Below are positions 44,344 through 51,902 of a stretch of 53,742 bases of DNA, piece after piece. The DNA comes from Eggerthellaceae bacterium. Lineage in GTDB: Bacteria > Actinomycetota > Coriobacteriia > Coriobacteriales > Eggerthellaceae. The stretch lies in NCBI GenBank assembly GCA_017511465.1, contig JAFWJU010000120.1, positions 1-53,742 on the forward strand, in the 5' to 3' direction. The translations under genes and the position numbers were made by a program. Within the stretch, counting starts at the first letter, position 1. Every line of letters begins with the position of its first letter. The notes under the pieces are model-generated. The model saw only the letters and a program-made list of their open reading frames with translations, did no database searches and was not told where the DNA came from.

Positions 44344-44478
44344 ATGAAGCGCACATATCAGCCTAACACTCGCAAGCGCGCAAAATGCCATGGTTTCCGT
44401 GCCCGTATGGCTACTAAGGGCGGCCGTGCCGTGCTCGCGCGTCGTCGTGCCAAGGGACGCAAGCGCCTTACCGTCTAA
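44344..44478 (+). CDS. rpmH: 50S ribosomal protein L34
   Basis: A 44-residue highly basic protein, [18 protein letters not shown]..., the invariant L34 sequence, ending GRKRLTV. AGAAGGGG lies seven bases before the ATG. rnpA follows 16 bp downstream. It is co-directional with dnaA rather than divergent from it, unlike the classical arrangement. Confidence 0.98.
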   Translation: MKRTYQPNTRKRAKCHGFRARMATKGGRAVLARRRAKGRKRLTV

Positions 44479-44494
44479 CGACGGTTTCCCGATC

Positions 44495-44824
44495 GTGAAA
44501 ACGATCAAGTCGAGTGCGGATATAACCCGCCTCTTCAAAGAGGGAAGGCGCATAAACACGCCCGAACTGAGCTTAATAGTGTTACGCAACGAAGGACAGC
44601 ACGACCATCAAGGTCGTGTTGCTTTTATTGCGGGGAAAAAGCTCGGAGGAGCCGTTTGGCGCAACAGGGCGAAGCGCCGTATGCGGGAAGTGTGCCGAGA
44701 AGTAGGCGGTCCTTTTCCCGGATATGACGCGGCTTTCGTCGCCAGGAAGAAAATAACGGTAAGCGAATATTCCGACATTGTCAGGCATGTAAGCGCAAAC
44801 CTGGAAAAATCGGGACTTTTTTAA
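44495..44824 (+). CDS. rnpA: Ribonuclease P protein component
   Basis: A 109-residue protein subunit of RNase P, which matures tRNA 5' ends. The RNR-type signature appears as GGAVWRNRAKRRMREVCRE (residues about 50-68), preceded by VAFIAGKKLG. The start is GTG 44495 (VKTIKSSADITRLFKEGRR) because the first residues align with the family; there is no clear Shine-Dalgarno, so coupling to rpmH is likely. yidD follows 2 bp later. Confidence 0.95.
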   Translation: MKTIKSSADITRLFKEGRRINTPELSLIVLRNEGQHDHQGRVAFIAGKKLGGAVWRNRAKRRMREVCREVGGPFPGYDAAFVARKKITVSEYSDIVRHVSANLEKSGLF

Positions 44825-44826
44825 AT

Positions 44827-45069
44827 ATGAGTGAAAAAGTCGAAAATAAGGAGAGTTTGCCCTGCAAGATCGCAATCTTGCTCATAAGGTTTTACCAATT
44901 GGCCATCTCTCCCCTGTTTCCATCTTGCTGCCGTTTCACGCCAAGTTGTTCTCAATATGGATTGACGGCATTCCGTCGCTATGGTTTCAAGAAGGGCCTC
45001 AAACTTACTTGGAACCGCTTCAAAAAATGTCATCCGGGGGGACCATACGGCTACGATCCAGTGCCTTAA
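44827..45069 (+). CDS. yidD: Membrane protein insertion efficiency factor YidD
   Basis: An 80-residue member of the YidD (haemolysin-like, DUF37) family: IRFYQLAISPLFPSCCRFTPSCSQYGL is the core motif with three conserved cysteines, followed by CHPGGPYGYDPVP. An amphipathic membrane-associated helper of YidC. It lies between rnpA and yidC, the standard order. Confidence 0.96.
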   Translation: MSEKVENKESLPCKIAILLIRFYQLAISPLFPSCCRFTPSCSQYGLTAFRRYGFKKGLKLTWNRFKKCHPGGPYGYDPVP

Positions 45070-45100
45070 GGGCCTCTTTGGCATAGAGGAAGGATAATTA

Positions 45101-45904
45101 ATGGCAGAAATTGATCAAATAAGCGGTATTTGGGAGGCGATACTCTGGGGCGTTGCTTGGGTCCTTGAAAAGTTTTACCTCGTCGCCCAGGACTGGGGCT
45201 TGGCCATCATCCTGTTCACTATCGTGTTCAGGCTTATCATGATGCCGCTCATGACGAGCCAGACGAAATCAAGTGTCATGATGCAGAGGATGCAGCCGAA
45301 GATTAAGGCGATCCAAGAGAAATTTGCCGACGACCCGATGCGCATGCAACAGGAAACGCAGAAGCTTTACGCCGATGCAAAATTCAACCCCCTCATGGGT
45401 TGCATTCCCATGCTCATCCAAATGCCCATCTTCATCGCGTTGTTCCAAATGCTCAGGAGTATTCAGGACTGGCTTCCTAAATACACTGATTTCACGTTCT
45501 ACAACATCGTTCCCAACCTGCTCATGACGCCGTCCGAAGCGTTCTCTGTCGGCATCATGGAATTCATACCCTACCTCGTTCTGGTCATCATCTTCGTCGG
45601 TGCTACTTTCTTGCCCATGTTGCTCCAGCAACGTGACAACACCGACCAGCAGCAGAAAAACCAGATGTACATGATGTCGATCATCATGAGCCTCATGATG
45701 TTGTTCATCAGCTGGAGCTCACCTGCTGGCGTTCTTCTGTTCTGGGGTGTTTCGGGAATTATCGCCGTCATCGTCCAGCAGACATACACGCGCTACCTGA
45801 AGAACAGGCTCCAGCGCGAAGAAGAGGAAGCGGCCGAGTTTGCACCGGTGCAAGTCGAAGTAGAGCGTAAAGTCAAGAAGAAGCGCCCAACGAAGAAACG
45901 CTAA
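45101..45904 (+). CDS. yidC: Membrane protein insertase YidC/Oxa1
   Basis: A 267-residue short Gram-positive type insertase with five membrane segments. The conserved hydrophilic-groove arginine is in FTIVFRLIMMPL, followed by the cytoplasmic coiled-coil hairpin (MMQRMQPKIKAIQEKF) and GCIPMLIQMPIFIALFQML. The C terminus is basic (KVKKKRPTKKR), suited to ribosome binding. No lipobox or large periplasmic domain. Start ATG 45101 with AAGGA upstream. jag follows 61 bp downstream. Confidence 0.96.
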   Translation: MAEIDQISGIWEAILWGVAWVLEKFYLVAQDWGLAIILFTIVFRLIMMPLMTSQTKSSVMMQRMQPKIKAIQEKFADDPMRMQQETQKLYADAKFNPLMGCIPMLIQMPIFIALFQMLRSIQDWLPKYTDFTFYNIVPNLLMTPSEAFSVGIMEFIPYLVLVIIFVGATFLPMLLQQRDNTDQQQKNQMYMMSIIMSLMMLFISWSSPAGVLLFWGVSGIIAVIVQQTYTRYLKNRLQREEEEAAEFAPVQVEVERKVKKKRPTKKR

Positions 45905-45965
45905 TCAAATAATTATAAAGACATATCCGACTGATAAAACTAGTCGTAATCATAAGGAGCAAATA

Positions 45966-46514
45966 ATGCCTGAAGAAATGGAAGACATGGTCGAAGAGGA
46001 AATCATCGAAGAAGTAGAAGACGACGATGAAGATATGGCCCTCACCGACGAACAGCTCGACGAAATAGCCGATACCGCCATCGCAGCCCTCAAAGACGTT
46101 CTCAAATACTTCAATGTTGGCGAAGTGACCATCGACGAGTACGAAGGGGACGAAGGAGAGCTGATCCTCGACATCACCGGCGATGACCTTGCCGTTCTCA
46201 TAGGACGCCATGGGAAAACGCTGGAAGCACTTCAATTCCTGATTTCCGCGATCACGGTCAGGAAGATTGGGTTCCGCTTCCCTGTCATCATCGACGTGGA
46301 AAGCTACAAGAATCGTCAGCGCCAAAAACTGGAATCTCTTGCCCGCTCATCCGCCAAAAAAGCAGTATCCCAAGGACGTAGCGTCAAACTACGCCCCATG
46401 ACACCGTACGAGAGGCGAATCATCCATGTCGCACTGCGTGACGACCCACGCGTAGAGACCGCCTCTGAAGGTGAGGGAATGGGAAGGCATGTAGTCGTGG
46501 TTCCGGTGAAGTAA
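45966..46514 (+). CDS. jag: RNA-binding protein Jag/KhpB (KH and R3H domains)
   Basis: A 182-residue protein. A very acidic N-terminal 35 residues replaces the usual Jag_N domain. A KH domain (IGRHGKTLEALQFLISAI, the GxxG loop as GRHG) and a C-terminal R3H domain (RPMTPYERRIIHVAL) follow. KhpB binds RNA with KhpA and affects cell division and elongation. AAGGAG lies six bases before the ATG. A strong terminator follows. Confidence 0.93.
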   Translation: MPEEMEDMVEEEIIEEVEDDDEDMALTDEQLDEIADTAIAALKDVLKYFNVGEVTIDEYEGDEGELILDITGDDLAVLIGRHGKTLEALQFLISAITVRKIGFRFPVIIDVESYKNRQRQKLESLARSSAKKAVSQGRSVKLRPMTPYERRIIHVALRDDPRVETASEGEGMGRHVVVVPVK

Positions 46515-46540
46515 TTTTCTTTGCTTGGCAATATTTCAAT

Positions 46541-46569
46541 AAAAGGCCCGCCATGAATGCGGGCCTTTT
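46541..46569 (+). terminator. Terminator after jag
   Basis: Stem AAAAGGCCCGC / GCGGGCCTTTT with a 7-base loop. It ends the rpmH-jag operon and works in both directions by symmetry. Confidence 0.92.
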
Positions 46570-46575
46570 ATTATT

Positions 46576-46601
46576 CCGCCGAAGGCGGCGAAAATTTTTT
46601 T
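46576..46601 (+). terminator. Weak second terminator-like hairpin
   Basis: CCGCC-GAA-GGCGG followed by CGAAAA and a seven-T run. The stem is only 5 bp; probably a back-up to the preceding one. Confidence 0.4.
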
Positions 46602-46685
46602 CAAAAAAGGGGTTGTCTCGCAATGGGGTCTTTCCTGCGGTAAGATGATTGCAGTACCACGTAATCACACTGTAAAAGGACCATT

Positions 46686-47390
46686 GTGGGGATTTTCGAA
46701 TCGCTGACGTCGGATCAGCAGTCTCTTATCAAAAAACATCTCGAGCTCGTCATCGAAGCGAACGAGTATATCAACCTCACACGGATTGACACGTTCGAAG
46801 AGGGAATGCTCCTGCATGTAGAGGACTCTCTAACGGGAGTCGAAGAGCTGAATCATGCACCTGAAGGGCTTTACGGTGATCTCGGAACAGGTGCTGGGTT
46901 TCCGGGAATACCTTTGGCTATTGTAACTGGGCGTCAAACAGCGTTGATAGACGCAAGGAAGAAGAAAATAGAGACGATTGGTGTCATGGTTGACAAACTC
47001 GGTTTATCAAGCCAAGTGGAAACATATGCTGGCCGCGCAGAACTTCTTGCAAGAAAGCAATCAGGCCAATATGCGGTTCTCACAGCGCGGGCATTATCCC
47101 AATTGCCTGTATTACTCGAACTGGCAAGTCCCCTGCTTCAAGAAGATGGAGTGTTGATTTGCTACAAATCGCAACTAACAAGCGAAGAACTAGCTGATGC
47201 GCAAAGCATAAAGAAGCTCGTTGGCATGAAGTTGGAAAGCGACAGGGAATTCCTTCTCGGCAACATGTACAAACGGAGAATCCTCATGTTTAGAAAGTAT
47301 GCAAATCCTAAAATGAAGCTTCCCCGTCTTGAAGGGCAAGCACAAAAGGATCCCCTTTCCAACCACGTAGCTGAAAAGGACAGCAGGTAA
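46686..47390 (+). CDS. rsmG: 16S rRNA (guanine527-N7)-methyltransferase RsmG
   Basis: A 234-residue SAM methyltransferase (GidB). NEYINLTRI near residue 27, the SAM loop YGDLGTGAGFPGIPLAI and VLTARALSQLPVLLELA identify RsmG. The start is GTG 46686 with AAAGGA five bases upstream. Codon use is less GC-rich than in the left half of the window. A parS site begins 4 bp after the stop, followed by parA. Confidence 0.95.
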   Translation: MGIFESLTSDQQSLIKKHLELVIEANEYINLTRIDTFEEGMLLHVEDSLTGVEELNHAPEGLYGDLGTGAGFPGIPLAIVTGRQTALIDARKKKIETIGVMVDKLGLSSQVETYAGRAELLARKQSGQYAVLTARALSQLPVLLELASPLLQEDGVLICYKSQLTSEELADAQSIKKLVGMKLESDREFLLGNMYKRRILMFRKYANPKMKLPRLEGQAQKDPLSNHVAEKDSR

Positions 47391-47393
47391 GGG

Positions 47394-47409
47394 TGTTTCA
47401 CGTGAAACA
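47394..47409. promoter_or_regulatory. parS site 1
   Basis: Perfect 16-bp palindrome TGTTTCACGTGAAACA. It covers the expected -35 region of the parA promoter (-10 TATACT 47426-47431), so ParB bound here may also repress parAB. Confidence 0.97.
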
Positions 47410-47425
47410 CGCAGATTAGTAACTG

Positions 47426-47431
47426 TATACT
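47426..47431 (+). promoter_or_regulatory. parA -10 element
   Basis: TATACT; the matching -35 position falls inside parS site 1. Confidence 0.5.
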
Positions 47432-47459
47432 GCTGTGCAAGTTCTAAAAGGAGGTTTAA

Positions 47460-48455
47460 GTGGGCATCTTCGATAGTTTTAGGCGAGATAAGAAGACAGA
47501 GCCTGCCGTCTCGAGAGAAGAAATCGAAATTGAAGAGACACATGATGAGCAGGCTGGTTCCCTTAAAGAGGAAGAAGATCAGGAGACCCCTGAAATTGAA
47601 GAACCGGTAATTGAAAACGATGACGAAAACGCTCAACAAATAAAGCCGATAAAGCACTATGAGGACAAGCTGCCTGTTGAGCACGTTATCGGCATGACCA
47701 AGATCATCGCCATCATCAATCAGAAAGGCGGTGTCGGTAAATCTACGACCGCCATCAACCTCGCAGCCGCTTTGGGGGATATGGGAAAGCAGGTATTGCT
47801 TGTAGACCTCGATCCCCAAGGCAATGCGACAAGTGGTTTGGGAATAGAAAAGAAGCAGTTAGATTGTTGCATATACGATGTGCTCTTAAATGACCTGGAT
47901 ATCACCCAAGCCATTATCCCCGATGTGTACAAGGGGCTCGATCTTGTGCCGGCCACCATCAACTTGGCAGGTGCCGAAGTAGAGCTCGTATCCGAGATGG
48001 CACGTGAAAGCAGGCTGCGTGATGCTGTTGGAAGCCTGCGCGGAAAATATGATTACGTGTTTATCGATTGTCCTCCTTCCCTTGGGTTACTCACCGTCAA
48101 TGCCCTCGTTGCAGCGGATAAGCTGATAATCCCCATTCAGACGGAGTTTTATGCACTCGAAGGTGTGACAAAACTTCTCGAATCGATGAAACGTGTCAAA
48201 AGCAGGCTTAATCCTTCATTAGAGATTTTCGGAATTCTGCTGACCATGTATGACGGTCGCACGACGCTGTCCAGGCAAGTTGCCGCAGATGTGCGCAATT
48301 ATTTCGGCTCCCAGGTTTTCGAAACGATAATTCCCCGCACGGTAAAGCTTTCAGAGGCACCTAGTTATGGCATGCCCATAACCCAATACGATCCATCAGG
48401 CAAAGGCGCGGCAGCATATGTGGAGCTAGCAAAGGAAGTGGTGAAACGTGGCTAA
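47460..48455 (+). CDS. parA: Chromosome partitioning ATPase ParA (Soj) with an acidic N-terminal extension
   Basis: A 331-residue ParA. The ATPase core starts at about residue 79 with MTKIIAIINQKGGVGKSTT (deviant Walker A), then VLLVDLDPQGNATSG and FIDCPPSLGLLTVNAL. The first 78 residues are acidic and low-complexity, which Soj-type ParA lacks. The start is GTG 47460 with AAAAGGAGG five bases upstream, strong support for the extension; otherwise the protein would start at the internal ATG. It moves parS-ParB complexes along the nucleoid. It overlaps parB by 8 bases. Confidence 0.96.
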   Translation: MGIFDSFRRDKKTEPAVSREEIEIEETHDEQAGSLKEEEDQETPEIEEPVIENDDENAQQIKPIKHYEDKLPVEHVIGMTKIIAIINQKGGVGKSTTAINLAAALGDMGKQVLLVDLDPQGNATSGLGIEKKQLDCCIYDVLLNDLDITQAIIPDVYKGLDLVPATINLAGAEVELVSEMARESRLRDAVGSLRGKYDYVFIDCPPSLGLLTVNALVAADKLIIPIQTEFYALEGVTKLLESMKRVKSRLNPSLEIFGILLTMYDGRTTLSRQVAADVRNYFGSQVFETIIPRTVKLSEAPSYGMPITQYDPSGKGAAAYVELAKEVVKRG

Positions 48456-49542
48456 AACGAGAAGCGGCTTGGGAAGGGGTCTTGGATCACTTTTAGGGGA
48501 TATCCCCGAAGGCATCGTTAAACAAGAGCCGGTTCCTGCACCTCCTGCACCAGCTGAGAAAGAGGAAAAGGCACCTGAACTGGAAATTGAAAAACCTGTC
48601 CAGGAAGAAGAGGTCGAAGAACTCTATTCCAACAAGGAGGACAACGTCACGATAGTGGGAGTTGTTGAAAGGGTTGTGACTCCCCCGACGACGCTTGCGA
48701 AGGAAGAAGGGGAAAAGCAAGAGGAAGAAGAGGAGAAGCCTCCCACAGCAGAAGGGATTCAAACGGAGACAGAGGTCGACATTAACCTAGTAGTGCCGAA
48801 TCCCAATCAGCCACGTACCAGCTTTAAAAAGGAAGAGCTCGAGGAACTTGCCAACTCTATCAAGAAGAACGGCCTTCTGCAGCCGATCCTCGTTCGCAAG
48901 GTCGGAGACGAATATCAAATCATTGCAGGTGAACGCCGCTGGCAAGCCTGCAAGAACCTCGGTATGAAGACCGTGCCTGTACGCGTGAAAGACGTGGGAG
49001 ATGACGAGAGCATCGTTCTGGCGCTTGTAGAGAACATTCAGCGAAGCGACTTGAACCCAATAGAAGAGGCGTATGGCTATCGCCGCATGATGGAACGAGG
49101 CAAGATGACCCAGTCCGAGGTCGCCCAGGCCGTGTCCAAAGGAAGGTCGACCATCGCCAACGCCCTCAGGCTTTTGGAATTGCCCGAAGATGCGCAGCAA
49201 CTCTTGTTTGAAGAGAAGATCACAGCTGGCCATGCCCGCGCTATTCTGTCGATTCCCACCAAGGAGGGAAGACGCAAGCTCACCGATAAGCTCGTTGAGG
49301 AAAACCTCACGGTTCGTGACGCCGAGAGAATCGCACGCCTCCTTACAGGAACGAAGAAAAAGGAAAAGAGCGAGGAACGCACGCCTCAGCCTAAGTCGTA
49401 CAAGACCGTTGCTCGCACGCTTCGAGACACCCTTGGCACGAACGTGAAAATCAAGACCGTATCGGGTAAGAACAAGATTGAAATCGAGTTTAAGGACGAA
49501 ACGGACCTCGAGAGGCTCTTCCGCATCATCACCAATAATTAA
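48448..49542 (+). CDS. parB: Chromosome partitioning protein ParB (Spo0J)
   Basis: A 364-residue ParB CTPase. The N terminus AKTRSGLGRGLGSLL is the ParA-interacting motif. An acidic proline-rich linker of about 85 residues follows, longer than usual. The ParB/Srx domain contains NPNQPRTSF, the GERRWQACK CTP-binding motif and ENIQRSDLNPIEEA. A helix-turn-helix (SEVAQAVSKGRSTIANALRLL) reads parS, and the C-terminal dimerisation domain ends at 364. Start GTG 48448, overlapping the parA stop. It is convergent with rlmN; the two stop codons overlap. Confidence 0.96.
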   Translation: MAKTRSGLGRGLGSLLGDIPEGIVKQEPVPAPPAPAEKEEKAPELEIEKPVQEEEVEELYSNKEDNVTIVGVVERVVTPPTTLAKEEGEKQEEEEEKPPTAEGIQTETEVDINLVVPNPNQPRTSFKKEELEELANSIKKNGLLQPILVRKVGDEYQIIAGERRWQACKNLGMKTVPVRVKDVGDDESIVLALVENIQRSDLNPIEEAYGYRRMMERGKMTQSEVAQAVSKGRSTIANALRLLELPEDAQQLLFEEKITAGHARAILSIPTKEGRRKLTDKLVEENLTVRDAERIARLLTGTKKKEKSEERTPQPKSYKTVARTLRDTLGTNVKIKTVSGKNKIEIEFKDETDLERLFRIITNN

Positions 49543-50585
49543 AGGTAAAGAACAGCCGGCAATCGGCTTATGTTTGCCAACTGACCACAGGCTCCGGCAA
49601 TGTCGGAGCCTCGTGATTTTCTGACGCTTGCAGCAATACCCGAATCTTCAAGTCTTGCCTTCCAGTCTTCAAGAACGCTTCGGTCAACCGGCTGGATGGG
49701 GGAGTCGTCTATCTCGTTCAAAGGAATGAGGTTAACGTGGCAGAGAAGCCGGCGGCAATAGTCTACAAGCGCCTCCAAATCCTCTTCCCCGTCGTTAACG
49801 CCGCGCATCAATGCATATTCGAAACTGAACCTTCTGCCCGTTACGGTAGCGTACGAATCGAGGGCTTTGCGCAAAGCCCCAAGACGCTGGTTCTTCATGG
49901 CGGGCATGATTTCGTCGCGGATGTTTTGCCTTGCGGCGTGCAGCGACACTGCAAGCGTGAATTGCTCGGGTTCTTGAGAGAATCGTTCTATTCCCTCGAT
50001 GATGCCGCACGTTGACACTGTGATATGGCGAGCGCCGATGTTCAGCAGCTTTTGATGATTTATGATGCGGAGCGCCGCAAGTACGGCGTCGTAATTTGCA
50101 AACGGTTCGCCCTGCCCCATCACGACGACGTTGGTCACCCTTTTTCCGAAATCCTTTTGAACGGCCAAAACCTGATCGACGATTTCTCCAACGCAAAGGT
50201 TTCGCGTTAATCCCTGCCGACCTGTAGCGTAAAACGAACACGCCATTGCACAGCCGGCTTGGCTCGAACAACAAACTGTAAGGCGACCGTCTTCTGAGGG
50301 GAGCCCAACGGTTTCCACGACGACGTCATCGTGGAACCTCAACAGGTACTTTCTCGATCCGTCTATGGATTCTTGCTTATTGGAAATTACAGCATGGTGG
50401 ATGGGATATTCGATGGCGAACTGCTCGCGCATTGCCTTTGGAAGGTTGGTCATCTCGTCATATGATGCAGCGCCCTTTTCGTACAGCCAGCCGAGCAGCT
50501 GGCCTGTCCTGAATGTAGGGAGACCCGCTCGCTCAACCAGATCACCCACTTGCTCTATCGAATATGTTTTGATTGGTGTTCCCAT
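49539..50585 (-). CDS. rlmN: RlmN-family radical SAM rRNA/tRNA A2 methyltransferase with an altered cluster motif
   Basis: A 348-residue homologue of RlmN, which makes m2A2503 in 23S rRNA and m2A37 in tRNA. N-terminal fold, MGQGEPFANYDAVL, and the two methyl-carrying cysteines (TVC at about 105; ACGQL at about 333) are present. The radical-SAM cluster motif CxxxCxxC reads GCAMACSFYATG: cysteines at 112 and 116, but tyrosine at 119 (codon TAC, 50229-50231) in place of the third. Loss of a cluster ligand should abolish activity unless it is a sequencing error. ATG 50585 lies six bases after a TATACT -10 (leaderless); the longer frame runs through two parS sites. Confidence 0.88.
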   Translation of the reverse strand: MGTPIKTYSIEQVGDLVERAGLPTFRTGQLLGWLYEKGAASYDEMTNLPKAMREQFAIEYPIHHAVISNKQESIDGSRKYLLRFHDDVVVETVGLPSEDGRLTVCCSSQAGCAMACSFYATGRQGLTRNLCVGEIVDQVLAVQKDFGKRVTNVVVMGQGEPFANYDAVLAALRIINHQKLLNIGARHITVSTCGIIEGIERFSQEPEQFTLAVSLHAARQNIRDEIMPAMKNQRLGALRKALDSYATVTGRRFSFEYALMRGVNDGEEDLEALVDYCRRLLCHVNLIPLNEIDDSPIQPVDRSVLEDWKARLEDSGIAASVRKSRGSDIAGACGQLANISRLPAVLYL

Positions 50586-50591
50586 GATGCC

Positions 50592-50597
50592 AGTATA
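50592..50597 (-). promoter_or_regulatory. rlmN -10 element
   Basis: Minus-strand TATACT, six bases before ATG 50585. parS site 2 begins 6 bp upstream and covers the -35 position. Confidence 0.55.
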
Positions 50598-50603
50598 GCC
50601 AAT

Positions 50604-50619
50604 TGTTTCACGTGAAACA
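50604..50619. promoter_or_regulatory. parS site 2
   Basis: Perfect TGTTTCACGTGAAACA in the rlmN-ddl divergent region. Confidence 0.97.
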
Positions 50620-50673
50620 CAACCAGCGAAAAAGCAACCTCCCATCAATGACCGAGTTTCTATTTGGAAGGAA

Positions 50674-50689
50674 TGTTTCACGTGAAACA
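50674..50689. promoter_or_regulatory. parS site 3
   Basis: Perfect TGTTTCACGTGAAACA, 70 bp centre to centre from site 2, close upstream of the ddl promoter. Confidence 0.97.
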
Positions 50690-50710
50690 AAGCCGTGAAA
50701 TGTTGTTTGT

Positions 50711-50716
50711 TATACT
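50711..50716 (+). promoter_or_regulatory. ddl -10 element
   Basis: TATACT about 34 bases before ATG 50750; parS site 3 ends 21 bp upstream. Confidence 0.5.
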
Positions 50717-50749
50717 GTTCGCGTCTTGTCATCGGAGAAAGAGGTTTCG

Positions 50750-51691
50750 ATGAGCACTGTGATTCCGAGCGAATGCAAAGTGGCCCTCCTGGCAGGTGGC
50801 ACAAGCGGCGAGCGCGAGATATCAATTGCTTCGGGTAAAGGAGCGAAAGGGGCTCTCGAGGAGGCGGGCTTCTCCGTTGATGTGATAGACCCTGCCGATA
50901 AAGAAGATCTCATGAAACTCATCGGAGGGCAGTACGACGTTGCCTTCATGTGCCTTCATGGAAGAAAAGGCGAAGACGGCGTCATGCAGGGAATGCTCGA
51001 GATCATAGGACTCCCCTATACATGCTCTGGGGTTCTTGCAAGCGCGACGGCTATGGACAAATCCCGCTCGAAAGTCCTCTACGAGCTTGCCGGCATACCC
51101 ACTCCCCCTTCTGTGACGTTGATGAGGATGGGGGAATACGACGTCAAATCGATTGCCGACGAGGTGGGAGTGCCTTGCGTGGTGAAGCCGGTGACAGAGG
51201 GCAGCACCATAGGAATTGAGATAGTGGACGACTCCGCCGAGCTCGAAGGCTCGATTGAGCGCGCCTTCGAATTTGACGATGTCGTCCTCGTCGAGAAATA
51301 CGTTGGGGGCAAAGAGATAACCGTTGCGGTCTTGGGCAACAACCAGCCGGAAGCCCTTCCCATCATCGAAATCGTGCCAAGGGGAGATTTTTACGATTTC
51401 GATTCGAAGTACGCCCCTGGTGGGTCACAGCACATATGCCCGGCTCCGCTCGAAGAGGAGCTTACGGCCAAGATAAACGATTATGCTGCTCGGGCGCACC
51501 TTGCTTTGGGATGCAGGGGAGTATCTCGTTCGGACTTTATCATCGACGATGATGGGGTGCCGTGGATATTGGAGACCAACACCGTTCCGGGCATGACCGC
51601 GACGTCGCTTCTTCCCGACGCCGCACGTGCAGCTGGCATGTCGTTCCCCGAGCTGTGCACGCGCCTTATCGAGCTTGCTTTGGAAAAGTAA
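50750..51691 (+). CDS. ddl: D-alanine-D-alanine ligase
   Basis: A 313-residue ATP-grasp enzyme making D-Ala-D-Ala for peptidoglycan. LLAGGTSGEREISIASG at the N terminus, CLHGRKGEDGVMQGMLEIIGLPYTCS, the ATP-grasp KPVTEGSTIGI and VEKYVGGKEITVAVLG blocks and SRSDFI...WILETNTVPGMT are all hallmarks. The frame opens at TTG 50726, but ATG 50750 follows GAGG by five bases and gives a family-like N terminus. Slightly short but complete. Divergent from rlmN, with two parS sites between them. Confidence 0.95.
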   Translation: MSTVIPSECKVALLAGGTSGEREISIASGKGAKGALEEAGFSVDVIDPADKEDLMKLIGGQYDVAFMCLHGRKGEDGVMQGMLEIIGLPYTCSGVLASATAMDKSRSKVLYELAGIPTPPSVTLMRMGEYDVKSIADEVGVPCVVKPVTEGSTIGIEIVDDSAELEGSIERAFEFDDVVLVEKYVGGKEITVAVLGNNQPEALPIIEIVPRGDFYDFDSKYAPGGSQHICPAPLEEELTAKINDYAARAHLALGCRGVSRSDFIIDDDGVPWILETNTVPGMTATSLLPDAARAAGMSFPELCTRLIELALEK

Positions 51692-51852
51692 GCAGTTCAG
51701 AGGCTTGTTTATCAATACATAGTGTCTTCAGCGCTACTAATATACTATATATAGATAATGAACCTGCGAAATCAAGGTTGAATGAAGCGCGGGCCCGTGT
51801 CGTGCGAGTTTAGGGCGCAGCGCCTTCCCATAAAGCATCCAAATCACGTCAT

Positions 51853-51861
51853 TGATACAAT
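51853..51861 (+). promoter_or_regulatory. Extended -10 promoter of the membrane-tailed hypothetical gene
   Basis: TGATACAAT; start near 51868. This rules out the TTG at 51852 as start codon. The ddl-to-promoter gap otherwise shows only AT-rich sequence. Confidence 0.5.
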
Positions 51862-51902
51862 GTTTGAAGGCAAAACTCGATTCTTGTGAGGAGCCGGGGT
51901 AC

